Assembly: GCF_001660485.1 (NCBI RefSeq)
Contig: NZ_CP013979.1
Location: 496,001-560,000, forward strand
From: Agromyces aureus
Lineage (GTDB): Bacteria > Actinomycetota > Actinomycetes > Actinomycetales > Microbacteriaceae
Reading direction: 5' to 3'
DNA length: 64,000 nt
Under the pieces are notes generated by a model. That model had not been told where the DNA came from, did no database searches, and saw only the letters and a program-made list of their open reading frames with translations. Positions 1 to 8,104 of this stretch are shown here, piece after piece. The position numbers were made by a program, and so were the translations under genes. The stretch's first letter is position 1, and the number at the start of each line of letters is the position of its first letter.

Positions 1-526
1 GGACAAGCAGAGTCGCGGCAAGGATGAGGAACGTCGCCCGCCAGTCCACGATCGTCAGCAGGCCGGCGACGACCGGGGCGAACACGGTGGAGGCGAGCCC
101 GCCGGCGAGGGTCAGGATCGTCATCGCACCCCTCCGGGCATCGCCGTGGCGGCGGGCGATGATGGTGAACGCGGCTTGGTAGAGCACCGCCGATTGGGCG
201 AGCCCGCAGACGATCCAGCCGAGCGTGAAGATCACGAGATTTGGTGCGGCGCTCACGATGACCAGGCCGAGCGTGCCGATCATGGCGCCGAGGGTCATGA
301 TCAGTCGAGGCCCGCGGTCGTCGAGCCACCGGCCGACGATGATGCCGGCGGCAGCGGAGACGATGAGCCCGCCCGAGAAGCAGAGCGTGATGGTCGCGAC
401 GCTCCAGCCGGTCTCATCCGCGATCGCGGGCGCGGCGATGATCAGCGCGTAATAGAGGATGCCCCAGCTGATGACCTGCCCGACCGAAAGCGCGGCAAGG
501 CGCACCCCGAGCGGATACTTCGACAC
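1..526 (-). CDS. MFS transporter, partial (C-terminus beyond window)
   Basis: About 175 N-terminal residues are visible, reading right to left off the left edge. They contain alternating hydrophobic helices and the classical MFS loop signature GRWLDDRGPR between helices 2 and 3, so this is a major facilitator superfamily permease. The likely start is GTG (protein VSKYPLGVRLA), 20 bp after the stop of the ArsR repressor on the same strand, which makes an arsR-MFS operon likely. The position beside an arsenic cluster suggests export of an arsenical or another toxic compound, but nothing in the visible part defines the substrate. The family call is firm; the role is inference. Confidence 0.85.
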   Translation of the reverse strand, partial: MSKYPLGVRLAALSVGQVISWGILYYALIIAAPAIADETGWSVATITLCFSGGLIVSAAAGIIVGRWLDDRGPRLIMTLGAMIGTLGLVIVSAAPNLVIFTLGWIVCGLAQSAVLYQAAFTIIARRHGDARRGAMTILTLAGGLASTVFAPVVAGLLTIVDWRATFLILAATLLV

Positions 527-545
527 GGCCAGCGGCGGGCCGAGC

Positions 546-917
546 TCAGCGGGATGCGGTGACGTCGAGCAGCTGGGACAGCTCGCCGAGCGCTCCCGGG
601 ACGAGCTTGTAGTACGCCCAGGTGCCGCGCTTGCTGCGGCTCAGGAAGCCGGCCTCCATGAGGATCTTCAGGTGGTGCGAGACGGTCGGTTGGCTGAGGC
701 CGACGGGTTCAATGAGGTCGCAGACGCACGCCTCCGTGCCCTCGGACGCTGCGACGATCGACACCAGCCGGAGCCGGGTCGGGTCGGCCAGGGCCTTCAG
801 CTTCTTCGCGAGGGTGTCAGCGCGCTCCGCGTCCATGGCCTCGCTGGTCAGCGGCGTGCAGCACACGGCAGCGTCGGGCTGGATCACAGGCAGCAGCGTG
901 GTGGACATGTCGACCAT
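546..917 (-). CDS. arsR: ArsR-family metalloid-responsive repressor
   Basis: A 123-residue winged-helix protein. The recognition helix region reads LSQPTVSHHLKIL, followed by the wing SKRGTWAYYKLV, both typical of ArsR/SmtB. Candidate arsenite thiol ligands are a CC pair near the N-terminus and the pair in ACVCDL just before the recognition helix, resembling corynebacterial ArsR. I chose the ATG at 917 because GGAG lies 5 bases upstream; an ATG at 908 is possible, and a longer in-frame ATG at 974 would run through the repeats 925-979. It is divergent from the monooxygenase and precedes the MFS gene, so it probably controls both directions from the shared 80-bp gap. Confidence 0.9.
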   Translation of the reverse strand: MVDMSTTLLPVIQPDAAVCCTPLTSEAMDAERADTLAKKLKALADPTRLRLVSIVAASEGTEACVCDLIEPVGLSQPTVSHHLKILMEAGFLSRSKRGTWAYYKLVPGALGELSQLLDVTASR

Positions 918-924
918 TGTACTC

Positions 925-979
925 CAATATTGACAAACATCGATGGAGTGGGCACACTCAATATCGAAGTTCATCGATG
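925..979. promoter_or_regulatory. Pair of 21-bp direct repeats, candidate ArsR operator
   Basis: Two near-identical 21-bp units start at 925 and 959. Each begins CAATAT(T/C)GA and ends CATCGATG, with only the four or five central bases differing. They sit in the divergent gap between arsR and the monooxygenase, start-to-start 34 bp apart. Their placement over both promoters fits an autoregulatory ArsR site; binding is inferred. Confidence 0.6.
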
Positions 980-997
980 CCTTAGGAGGCGCCCATC

Positions 998-2359
998 ATG
1001 ACGTTGATCGATCTCACCGTCCCGAGTCTGCAGCAGCGCAGCCTCGACACCCTGCCGGTCGCGATCATCGGCGCCGGGCCGGTCGGCCTCGCGGCCGCGG
1101 CGAACCTCGTCGAGCGCGGCATCGACTTCGTCATCTACGAGTCCGGTGACCAGATCGGTTCCAGCATCCGGCAGTGGGGCCACACGCGCCTGTTCTCGCC
1201 GTGGAAGCACGTCGTCGACCCGGCCTCGCGTCGCCTGCTCGAAGCGACCGGATGGCAGCTCCCGGCTCCCGAGAGCCTCCCCACGGGCACCGAGCTCGTT
1301 GAGCAGTACCTCGAGCCGCTCGCGGCGCTCGACGAGATCGCCGGCCGCATTCGCACCGATGTCCGCGTGGAGGCCGTGACCCGTCAGGGCATGGACCGTA
1401 CTCGGACCGCGCGCCGCGCGGCGACGCCGTTCCTGCTCCGCGCACACACCGTCGACGGCATCGAGGAGTTCACCGCGCGCGCCGTGATCGACACCTCCGG
1501 AACCTACTCGCACCCCAACAGCCTCGCCTCATCCGGTCTGGACCCGCTCGGCCTGGCCGACGTGGCGGACCGGGTCAGCCATGCCCTCCCCGATGTCCTC
1601 GGCCGCGAACGAGGACGCTTCGCCGGCCGGCACGTAACCGTTGTCGGCGCCGGACACTCCGCCGCGAACACGCTCCTGGCCCTGGCAGAGCTCGCCGAAC
1701 AGGAGTCCGACACCCGTATCACCTGGCTGATCCGCAACGCGAGTGCCGTCCGTGTCACGACGTCGGATGATGACGGGCTCGCGGCGCGCGCGTCGATCGG
1801 GCGCCGTGTCGACGCGCTCGTCGCCGCCGGCCGCATCACGGTGCTTGACCGCTTCGAAATCGTGCGGCTCGGCCGTACCGACGACGGCGTTCGCCTGATC
1901 GGCGCGCGGGCCGGCGAGCTCGTCGAGCACGACACTGACCTCGTCGTCAGCGCCACGGGCTTCCGCCCCGACCTCGACATGCTCCGCGAGATCCGCCTCG
2001 AGCTCGACGAGATTGTCGAGGCCCCGAAGCGCCTCGCGCCGCTGATCGATCCGAACGTGCACACCTGCGGCACGGTCGAGCCGCACGGGTTCGCCGAGCT
2101 CACGCACCCCGAGCCTGGGTTCTTCCTCGCCGGGATGAAGAGCTACGGTCGCGCGCCGACCTTCCTCCTCGCGACCGGGTACGAGCAGGTCCGCTCGATC
2201 ACGGCATGGCTCGCGGGCGACCTCGCCGCGGCCAGCAACGTCGAGCTCGTGCTGCCCGAGACCGGTGTCTGCTCGACGAGCCTCGCTCCCGACGGATCTT
2301 CCTGCGGCACGAGCGACGCAGCGAGTGGCGCCTCGAGCGCTTCGAGCTGCTGCTCGTGA
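998..2359 (+). CDS. ArsO-like flavin-dependent monooxygenase
   Basis: A 453-residue flavoprotein with an N-terminal FAD-binding GAGPVG at residues 25-30 and a second dinucleotide-binding motif, GAGHSAAN, near residue 218, the layout of single-component NAD(P)H/FAD monooxygenases. An ATGFRPD motif follows near residue 320. The C-terminal 30 residues are rich in Ser, Gly and Cys and end CCS, which could bind metalloid or redox partners. The start has AGGAGG at 984-989. It lies in an arsenic cluster next to arsR and arsN, as ArsO-type proteins do; such enzymes are associated with organoarsenical handling, but the reaction is not established from sequence. It ends overlapping the next gene (GTGA). 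Confidence 0.8.
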   Translation: MTLIDLTVPSLQQRSLDTLPVAIIGAGPVGLAAAANLVERGIDFVIYESGDQIGSSIRQWGHTRLFSPWKHVVDPASRRLLEATGWQLPAPESLPTGTELVEQYLEPLAALDEIAGRIRTDVRVEAVTRQGMDRTRTARRAATPFLLRAHTVDGIEEFTARAVIDTSGTYSHPNSLASSGLDPLGLADVADRVSHALPDVLGRERGRFAGRHVTVVGAGHSAANTLLALAELAEQESDTRITWLIRNASAVRVTTSDDDGLAARASIGRRVDALVAAGRITVLDRFEIVRLGRTDDGVRLIGARAGELVEHDTDLVVSATGFRPDLDMLREIRLELDEIVEAPKRLAPLIDPNVHTCGTVEPHGFAELTHPEPGFFLAGMKSYGRAPTFLLATGYEQVRSITAWLAGDLAAASNVELVLPETGVCSTSLAPDGSSCGTSDAASGASSASSCCS

Positions 2360-2886
2360 CCACCGTCCGGCCGATGGAGGCATCGGACTGGCCGGCCGTG
2401 CAGGCGATCTACGCCGCGGGCATCGCGACCGGCAACGCCACATTCGAGGCAGAACCCCCGAGCTGGCACGCCTTCGACCAATCCCGAGTGCCCGATGCCC
2501 GGCTCGTCGCGTGCGACGCGGACGGCAACGTGATCGGGTGGGCAGCGGCATCCAAAGTCTCCGCGCGCGAGGTGTACCGCGGCGTGCTCGAGCACTCAAT
2601 CTACGTCGACCCCGCCGCGCAAGGAACCGGTGCCGGACGGCAGTTGCTCACCGCATTCATCGACACGACGAACACGGCCGGCTACTGGATGATCCAGTCC
2701 TCGATCTTCCCCGAGAACGTCGCAAGCCTCACCCTCCACGAACGCGCCGGCTTCCGCACCGTCGGCCGACGCGAACGCATCGCACGCATGGGCTACGGCC
2801 CCCACGCCGGCAAATGGCGGGACACGATCCTGATCGAACTCCGCCGCGCTGACCACACTGAGACCAGTGAGGCGCCGCTGAGCTGA
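2356..2886 (+). CDS. ArsN-like GNAT N-acetyltransferase
   Basis: A 176-residue GNAT protein. The acetyl-CoA loop is in AQGTGAGRQLL, and the LHERAGFRTVGRRERIAR segment is typical of phosphinothricin acetyltransferases. ArsN enzymes of this group N-acetylate arsinothricin or phosphinothricin; position after an ArsO-like monooxygenase in an ars cluster supports that role. The GTG start overlaps the monooxygenase stop (GTGA), so translation is probably coupled. An upstream in-frame extension exists but lies within the preceding gene and has no homology-like character. Confidence 0.8.
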   Translation: MTTVRPMEASDWPAVQAIYAAGIATGNATFEAEPPSWHAFDQSRVPDARLVACDADGNVIGWAAASKVSAREVYRGVLEHSIYVDPAAQGTGAGRQLLTAFIDTTNTAGYWMIQSSIFPENVASLTLHERAGFRTVGRRERIARMGYGPHAGKWRDTILIELRRADHTETSEAPLS

Positions 2887-2912
2887 GCATCCTCGCGCCG
2901 GCACCCGATCGT

Positions 2913-2931
2913 TAGATAGACTTTGGTCTAT
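2913..2931 (+). promoter_or_regulatory. Palindromic operator overlapping arsR-arsC start
   Basis: ATAGAC-TTTG-GTCTAT (2916-2931) is a perfect 6-bp inverted repeat. The start codon ATG begins at 2930, inside the right arm, and a -10-like TAGATA lies at 2913-2918; no Shine-Dalgarno is seen. A near-identical site lies at 4586-4601. This suggests autoregulation of a leaderless or nearly leaderless transcript. Confidence 0.65.
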
Positions 2932-3814
2932 GGATGCTTCGGTGGACTCTGCTCGCGAGTTGCGTCTCGTCGCCGACCCGACGCGGGCCCACATCCTGCG
3001 CAGCATCCTCGAAGCCCCCGACGGCCGGGTGCTCGTGGGGCGCCTCGCCGAGGAACTCGGGTTGCGCCAACCCACGGTGAGCCACCATATGAAGGCCCTG
3101 CTTGACGAGGGTCTGGTGCAGCGGCAGCCCGACGGACGACGCACCTGGTACTCGCTGGCCGACGAGCACGCGGACCGGTTGGCTGAGATCCTTCGCGCCC
3201 AAGAACCGTCAGTGCCGGTTGATCCGGTACTGGAGCGGGTGATGCGCGATCTCAGCGACCGGTACCGCGGGACCTTCAGCCCGGAGACGGTCGAGCGGTA
3301 CGTGCGCGAGAGCTACGACCTCCTCGCCGAACGCCCCGCGCCAGGCCGGCGCCTCCCGTCGCTCGCTGCGCAATTCGCGGCCGACCGGCTCGATGCCCTC
3401 GCCCGGGTGGCGCCGGCATCGAGCCCAGTCCCTGAGGTGCTGTTCGTGTGCGTCCAGAACGCGGGAAGGTCGCAGATGGCCTCCGCGATCCTCCGCCACC
3501 TCGCCGGCGACCGGGTACACGTGCGAACGGCCGGCTCGGACCCGGCCGGTGAGGTGCGCAGCTCCGTCCTGACCGCGCTGGACGAGATCGGCGTCCCGCT
3601 GGCCGGCGAATACCCCAAGCCCCTGACGGATGAGGTCGTTCGGGCTGCGGATGTCGTGATCACGATGGGCTGCGGTGACGCATGCCCGATCTACCCCGGC
3701 CGCCGCTACCTCGACTGGGACCTCCCCGACCCGGTGGGTAAGCCCATCACCGAGGTGCGGGAGATCCGCGACGACATCGAGCGCCGCATCCGCGAACTGC
3801 TCGCCACCCTCTAA
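2930..3814 (+). CDS. ArsR-ArsC fusion: winged-helix domain + arsenate reductase
   Basis: A 294-residue three-part protein. Residues 1-90 are an ArsR winged helix (GLRQPTVSHHMKALL, then QPDGRRTWYSL). Residues about 98-165 are the helical extension also found at the N-terminus of the 5,058-5,708 reductase (shared [20 protein letters not shown] and LPSLA..FA.DRL). Residues 168-294 are a low-molecular-weight phosphatase-fold ArsC with the P-loop CVQNAGRS (nucleophile Cys174, Arg180), MGCGDACP near 245-252 and the general-acid loop DLPDP. There is no cysteine before residue 174, so the DNA-binding part lacks the thiols by which ArsR normally senses As(III). Catalytic residues look intact. It is the first gene of the second arsenic transcript. 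Confidence 0.9.
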   Translation: MDASVDSARELRLVADPTRAHILRSILEAPDGRVLVGRLAEELGLRQPTVSHHMKALLDEGLVQRQPDGRRTWYSLADEHADRLAEILRAQEPSVPVDPVLERVMRDLSDRYRGTFSPETVERYVRESYDLLAERPAPGRRLPSLAAQFAADRLDALARVAPASSPVPEVLFVCVQNAGRSQMASAILRHLAGDRVHVRTAGSDPAGEVRSSVLTALDEIGVPLAGEYPKPLTDEVVRAADVVITMGCGDACPIYPGRRYLDWDLPDPVGKPITEVREIRDDIERRIRELLATL

Positions 3815-3830
3815 TCGATCGACAGGACCG

Positions 3831-4586
3831 ATGACCGACGAGTCACCCCAGCCCAGCCCTGCCCCGCTCGCCCGCCGCCTCGTCGCCGAATTCCTCGGAA
3901 CCGGGCTGCTCGTCGCGATCGTCGTCGGATCCGGGATCGCCGCATCCCAGCTTTCCCCGGAGGACGTCGGCCTGCAGTTGCTGGAGAACAGCCTCGCCAC
4001 CACACTCGGCCTGGCCGTCCTGATCGCGGTCTTCGCGCCGCTCTCGGGTGCGCACTTCAACCCCGTCGTCTCGCTCGCCGACTGGTGGCTCTCCCGCAGG
4101 AGTGGCGATCCCGGCTTCGCCGTCCGCGACGTCGCACCCTACGCCGCCGCGCAGGTGCTCGGCGCGATCGCGGGCGCAGTGCTCGCGAACGCGATGTTCG
4201 ACGTGCCCGCCGCGATCGCCACCACGATGCGTGCGACACCGTCGACACTGCTCGCCGAGGTCGTCGCGACCGCCGGACTCGTGCTTGTGATCTTCGCCCT
4301 CGTGCGCAGCGGAAACGCCCGGATCATCCCTGCCGCGGTCGGCGCGTACATCGGAGCGGCGTACTGGTTCACCAGCTCCACCTCGTTCGCCAACCCTGCC
4401 GTGACGATCGGGCGCATCTTCTCCGACACGTTCGCCGGCATCGCCCCGGCCTCAGTCCTCCCATTCCTTGTCGCACAGCTCGTCGGCGCAGTCATCGGCG
4501 TCGTGCTGGTCAGCTTCCTCTTCCCGGTCCACGCCGCAGCGACGGAGCGAGACTGGAGCAAGGTTCCCGCCGAAGTAGCCAAATGA
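3831..4586 (+). CDS. MIP-family aquaporin/aquaglyceroporin in ars operon
   Basis: A 251-residue membrane channel with six hydrophobic segments and the two half-helix signatures HFNPVVS (first NPV instead of NPA) and FANPAVTIGR (second NPA, with the filter Arg). The start is ATG at 3831, 16 bp after the fusion stop, with GGACC just upstream. Located between arsenate reductase genes it most resembles the AqpS arrangement of Sinorhizobium, where arsenite made by ArsC leaves through an aquaglyceroporin; that role is inferred. No Acr3 or ArsB gene is present in the window. The last codons contain the operator for the next arsC. Confidence 0.88.
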   Translation: MTDESPQPSPAPLARRLVAEFLGTGLLVAIVVGSGIAASQLSPEDVGLQLLENSLATTLGLAVLIAVFAPLSGAHFNPVVSLADWWLSRRSGDPGFAVRDVAPYAAAQVLGAIAGAVLANAMFDVPAAIATTMRATPSTLLAEVVATAGLVLVIFALVRSGNARIIPAAVGAYIGAAYWFTSSTSFANPAVTIGRIFSDTFAGIAPASVLPFLVAQLVGAVIGVVLVSFLFPVHAAATERDWSKVPAEVAK

Positions 4587-4604
4587 TAGATGACGGTCTA
4601 TCAT
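4583..4604 (+). promoter_or_regulatory. Palindromic operator and -10 element before arsC
   Basis: ATGATAGA-TGACGG-TCTATCAT is an 8-bp perfect inverted repeat spanning the aquaporin stop codon. Its core ATAGATGACGGTCTAT (4586-4601) matches the site at 2916-2931 in 12 of 16 positions. TATCAT (4599-4604) is a good -10 element exactly six bases before the ATG at 4611, so repressor and RNA polymerase would compete and the mRNA would be leaderless. Confidence 0.65.
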
Positions 4605-4610
4605 TCAAGT

Positions 4611-5030
4611 ATGAGCACTGAGAAGCCTTCCGTCCTGTTCGTCTGCGTCCACAATGCCGGCCGCTCCCAGATGGCCGCCGGGTACCTTCGCGAGCTCGGC
4701 GGGGACCGCGTCGAGGTCCGCTCGGCCGGGTCCGAGCCGAAGGACCAAATCAACCCGATCGCCGTCGAAGCGATGTCCGAAGAGGGCATCGACATCACCG
4801 GCAACACCCCGAAGATCCTCACCGTCGACGCGGTGAAAGAATCCGACGTCGTCATCACCATGGGCTGCGGCGACGCCTGCCCAATCTTCCCCGGCAAGCG
4901 CTACGAGGACTGGGAACTCGAAGACCCGGCCGGCCAGGGCATCGAGGCCGTCCGCCCCATCCGCGACGAGATCCGCCGCCGCGTCGAAGAGCTCATCAGC
5001 GAACTCCTTCCCGCGCCCGCCACCGCCTGA
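4611..5030 (+). CDS. arsC: Arsenate reductase ArsC (LMW phosphatase fold)
   Basis: A 139-residue stand-alone ArsC with the catalytic P-loop CVHNAGRSQM near residues 13-22, MGCGDACP near residues 83-90 and the acid loop ELEDPAG. It reduces arsenate to arsenite using a low-molecular-weight thiol or thioredoxin; the sequence does not decide between mycothiol and thioredoxin. I prefer the ATG at 4611 (MSTEKPSV) to the in-frame ATG at 4590, because the latter lies inside the operator and a -10 element precedes 4611 at leaderless distance. Second of three ArsC domains in 3 kb. Confidence 0.9.
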   Translation: MSTEKPSVLFVCVHNAGRSQMAAGYLRELGGDRVEVRSAGSEPKDQINPIAVEAMSEEGIDITGNTPKILTVDAVKESDVVITMGCGDACPIFPGKRYEDWELEDPAGQGIEAVRPIRDEIRRRVEELISELLPAPATA

Positions 5031-5057
5031 CCCGCCGCGACGAAACCGGCCAGGACC

Positions 5058-5708
5058 ATGAACCGCACCGAGCAGCCACCGCTCCTCACGCCCGACTCCG
5101 TGCTGCACCGGGCCAGCGAACGCCTCGCCGCCCGCTTCGACGGGATCTTCAGCGAAGAGACCGTTGAACGGGTGGTCTTCGAGTCGTACACCGCGCTCGC
5201 ACGCACGGCGAAGGTCAATACCCATCTGCCCAGCCTTGCCACGCGATTCGCGCAGGACCGGCTGACCGCGCTCGCGCAGTCGAAGGGCGCGATCGCGAAG
5301 CCGGTGCCCGAGGTGCTGTTCGTGTGCGTGCAGAACGCCGGCCGATCGCAGATGGCTGCCGCGTACCTCCGGGAACTCGGCGGCGACCGCATCCACGTCC
5401 GGTCGGCAGGATCCCAGCCCGCCTCCGACCTGGGAACGTCCGTCGTCCAGGTCATGACCGAGGCCGGCATCGACCTCGCCCAGGAGTTCCCGAAGCCGCT
5501 CACCGACGACGTCGTCCGCGCCGCGGACGTCGTGATCACGATGGGCTGCGGCGACGCCTGCCCCGTCTACCCCGGCAAGCAATACCTCGACTGGCACCTC
5601 GACGACCCCGACGAGCTCACCCTCGACGAGGTCCGCCGAGTCCGCGACCAGATCCGAACCAACGTCGAACAGCTGCTGCACACCCTGGAGGCCGCACCCC
5701 ATGACTGA
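5058..5708 (+). CDS. arsC: Arsenate reductase ArsC with N-terminal helical domain
   Basis: A 216-residue protein: a helical N-terminal domain (about 10-75) followed by an ArsC domain with [10 protein letters not shown] near residues 93-102 and [12 protein letters not shown] near 162-173. The two-domain form matches the ArsC1'-type enzymes of corynebacteria as I recall them. The N-terminal domain is clearly homologous to the linker of the 2,930-3,814 fusion, so the fusion looks like this protein with an ArsR domain added. The gene overlaps trxB by 8 bp, which supports thioredoxin as the electron donor. Confidence 0.9.
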   Translation: MNRTEQPPLLTPDSVLHRASERLAARFDGIFSEETVERVVFESYTALARTAKVNTHLPSLATRFAQDRLTALAQSKGAIAKPVPEVLFVCVQNAGRSQMAAAYLRELGGDRIHVRSAGSQPASDLGTSVVQVMTEAGIDLAQEFPKPLTDDVVRAADVVITMGCGDACPVYPGKQYLDWHLDDPDELTLDEVRRVRDQIRTNVEQLLHTLEAAPHD

Positions 5709-6687
5709 GAACCCCATCGAAAACGTCGTCGTCATCGGCTCGGGCCCCTCCGGCTACACCGCCGCCGTGTACTTGGCCCGCGCCGGCCTGGCACCGGTCG
5801 TGCTCGCAAGCTCAGTCGAAGCGGGCGGCGCCCTGGTCACCACGACCGAGGTCGAGAACTATCCCGGCTTCTCCACGGGCATCATGGGCCCCGAACTCAT
5901 GGACCAGATGCGCGAACAGGCCGAACGCTTCGGCGCCCGCATCGTCTACGACGACGCCACCGAAGTCGAACTCACCAGCGCAGTCAAGACAATCCGCACC
6001 ATCAACGGCGTCGAATACCGCGCCCACACCGTCGTGCTCGCGATGGGCTCGGCCTACCGCAAGCTCGGCATCGAGGGCGAGGAACGACTGACCGGCCGAG
6101 GCGTGTCCTGGTGCGCGACCTGCGACGGGTTCTTCTTCAAAGGCAAAGACATCGCCGTCGTCGGCGGCGGCGACTCCGCACTCGAGGAAGCCATGTTCCT
6201 CACCCGCTTCGCCGACTCGGTCACCCTCGTGCACCGCCGCGACTCACTCCGCGGCTCCCGCATCATGCAAGAACGAGCATTCGCCAACCCGAAGATCCGC
6301 CCCTACTGGAACGCCGAAGTCATCGCCGTCGAAGGCAACGACGGACTCGAGCGACTCCGACTCCGCGACACCACGACCGGAGCAGGCGCCGCACTCGACG
6401 CGACCGGACTCTTCATCGCGATCGGCCACGACCCACGCAGTGACCTCGTTGCCGGCCAGATCGACCTAGACGACGACGGCTACGTCAAGGTCGCGCACCC
6501 CTCGACGCGGACCAACCTCGACGGGGTCTTCGCCTGCGGCGACCTCGTCGACAAGCGCTACCGCCAAGCCATCACCGCCGCGGGGACAGGATGCGCGGCC
6601 GCGCTCGACGCCGAGCACTACCTCGCAGCCCACGGCCTCGCCGATCCAGTGGAGGAACAGCCCGCGGTCATTCTCGAAACGACCTGA
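5701..6687 (+). CDS. trxB: Thioredoxin-disulfide reductase
   Basis: A 328-residue flavoenzyme with FAD motif [10 protein letters not shown] near residue 13, redox-active CATC at residues 138-141, NADPH motif [10 protein letters not shown] and the C-terminal FAD motif GVFACGDL. Length and motif order are those of bacterial TrxB. It transfers electrons from NADPH to thioredoxin and so could recycle the two thioredoxin-type arsenate reductases upstream. The start overlaps the arsC stop (ATGACTGA). No thioredoxin gene is visible nearby, so a chromosomal thioredoxin would be used. Last gene before a convergent hairpin. Confidence 0.95.
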   Translation: MTENPIENVVVIGSGPSGYTAAVYLARAGLAPVVLASSVEAGGALVTTTEVENYPGFSTGIMGPELMDQMREQAERFGARIVYDDATEVELTSAVKTIRTINGVEYRAHTVVLAMGSAYRKLGIEGEERLTGRGVSWCATCDGFFFKGKDIAVVGGGDSALEEAMFLTRFADSVTLVHRRDSLRGSRIMQERAFANPKIRPYWNAEVIAVEGNDGLERLRLRDTTTGAGAALDATGLFIAIGHDPRSDLVAGQIDLDDDGYVKVAHPSTRTNLDGVFACGDLVDKRYRQAITAAGTGCAAALDAEHYLAAHGLADPVEEQPAVILETT

Positions 6688-6809
6688 TCCTCCTGCTACC
6701 TCCCGCGGCTCGATCGCTGGTCAGTATTTGGGCAGCCCGGGAAGACGGATCCGATTGGGGCCGCAGCTCGACGGGCGCTCATAGGTGATCTGCGCAGGGG
6801 ATGCGCGTC

Positions 6810-6847
6810 GCGGACGGGGCAGCCTTTCAGTGACGTGCCCCGTCCGC
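6810..6847. terminator. Bidirectional terminator-like hairpin
   Basis: A perfect 12-bp stem (6810-6821 with 6836-6847, arms GCGGACGGGGCA and its complement) with a 14-base loop lies between the convergent trxB and DUF305 genes. It has no long T-run, as usual in high-GC actinobacteria. Confidence 0.65.
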
Positions 6848-6885
6848 TCATCGGGCCTGATGCCCAGATGTTGTCTTGGTGCGGA

Positions 6886-7494
6886 TCAGCTGGACGCGAG
6901 CAGGTCGCGCATTTGCTGGATCTCGGCAGATTGATCGTCGATGATCTTCTCAGCGAGCGCGATCGCGTCCGGGTTCTGCCCTTCTGCGACCTGTGTTTCG
7001 GCCATGTCGATGGCTCCCTCGTGATGGATGATCATCTGTTCGAGGAACAGCGCTGATGCTTCTGCGCCCGTCGCGGATTCAAGTGCCGCCATGTCGTCCT
7101 CGGACATCATCATCCCGTCGTGGTCCATGCCGTCCATTCCAGAGGAGTCCATCGGCTGGCCCCAGTCATCGAGCCATTGCGTCATGGTGTCGATCTCAGG
7201 CTGTTGGGCGTCTTTGATGGTCTCTGCGAGCTCGGCGACGTCGGGATCGACGCCGTCCTTCTCGAGCAGCACATCGGACATCTCGATGGCTTGCTGATGG
7301 TGGACGATCATGCTCATCGCAAACGCGACATCTGCGTCATTGAAATCGGCGGCCGGGTCGCTGTCGGACGTCGCGGATGGCGAGCCATGGTCCATGCCGG
7401 ACATTTCACCTGACGGGCCGGTGCTGGTGCAGCCGGCGAGAAGGATGGTGGCCATGAGCCCAATGGCGGGGAGCGCCGTAGTGCGGAGTTTCAT
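6886..7494 (-). CDS. DUF305 family lipoprotein
   Basis: A 202-residue exported protein. The lipobox LLAGC puts the lipidated Cys at residue 22. The mature part contains the DUF305 signature MIVHHQQAIEMS and its repeat MIIHHEGAIDMAE, plus a Met/His/Asp-rich stretch (SSGMDGMDHDGMMM) that could bind copper. DUF305 proteins are often linked to copper homeostasis; this one is distal in the copper operon. The ATG at 7494 follows a GAGAG-type ribosome site; an upstream in-frame ATG lacks signal-peptide logic. Confidence 0.88.
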   Translation of the reverse strand: MKLRTTALPAIGLMATILLAGCTSTGPSGEMSGMDHGSPSATSDSDPAADFNDADVAFAMSMIVHHQQAIEMSDVLLEKDGVDPDVAELAETIKDAQQPEIDTMTQWLDDWGQPMDSSGMDGMDHDGMMMSEDDMAALESATGAEASALFLEQMIIHHEGAIDMAETQVAEGQNPDAIALAEKIIDDQSAEIQQMRDLLASS

Positions 7495-7591
7495 GAGAAT
7501 TCTCTCTGTTCGAATCGGTCGATGATGAGCCGTTCGAGCGCGGGGGCCGAACGGCAATGCGTGGTGTGGGGCGCCGTGTTGGGCGCACTTC

Positions 7592-8041
7592 TCACGTACG
7601 ACTGATTGAGAGAGCTATTAGCGATGGAGGGCTGGGTTGAGCCGGCGCTGATAGGAAGACCCCGAGGAAGCGGATCGGGCGGAGCGTCCAGGTGCCACGG
7701 TGAACCTGTGCGGCTGCGAGCAGCGTCAGTGCGCCGACCAGCAGGGCAAGCAGGCACGCCATGGTGAGCATTCCATGCTCCTGCTCACATGCGGGGCCGC
7801 AGGCCGCCGACGCAGCCTCCGCCGATGCCGCATGGCTTGCAGCGTTCGTGGGGCCTTCGTGGTGGCTCTCGTCGCTGGCGGCAACGACGGCAATGTTGTG
7901 GTGGGTGGCAGCACTTGGCTGGCTGGCTGTACCCGAGAGGACGTGCATGGCCAGGAGGCCGATCAGGATGCTGGGGACCGCGAGAGCGATCAGGAGCAGT
8001 CGTGCGTCAGTACTGGCCGCGAGGCGCAAGTGCATCAGCAT
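7592..8041 (-). CDS. DUF6153-like membrane protein in copper operon
   Basis: A 149-residue protein with one N-terminal transmembrane helix (about 15-35), an Ala/His/Cys-containing middle (THHNIAVV, ESHHEGP, ACGPACEQEHGM) and a second helix (about 92-112), then a basic tail. The layout resembles DUF6153 proteins that accompany copper genes in actinobacteria; the family name is from memory. AGGAG precedes the ATG at 8041. The His/Cys middle segment suggests metal binding outside the membrane. Confidence 0.65.
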   Translation of the reverse strand: MLMHLRLAASTDARLLLIALAVPSILIGLLAMHVLSGTASQPSAATHHNIAVVAASDESHHEGPTNAASHAASAEAASAACGPACEQEHGMLTMACLLALLVGALTLLAAAQVHRGTWTLRPIRFLGVFLSAPAQPSPPSLIALSISRT

Positions 8042-8104
8042 GGTCGTCTCCTGGGGGTTCCGTTCAGGGTAACTGGGCTCGTCGGCGCACGGTTGGAGCG
8101 GTTC

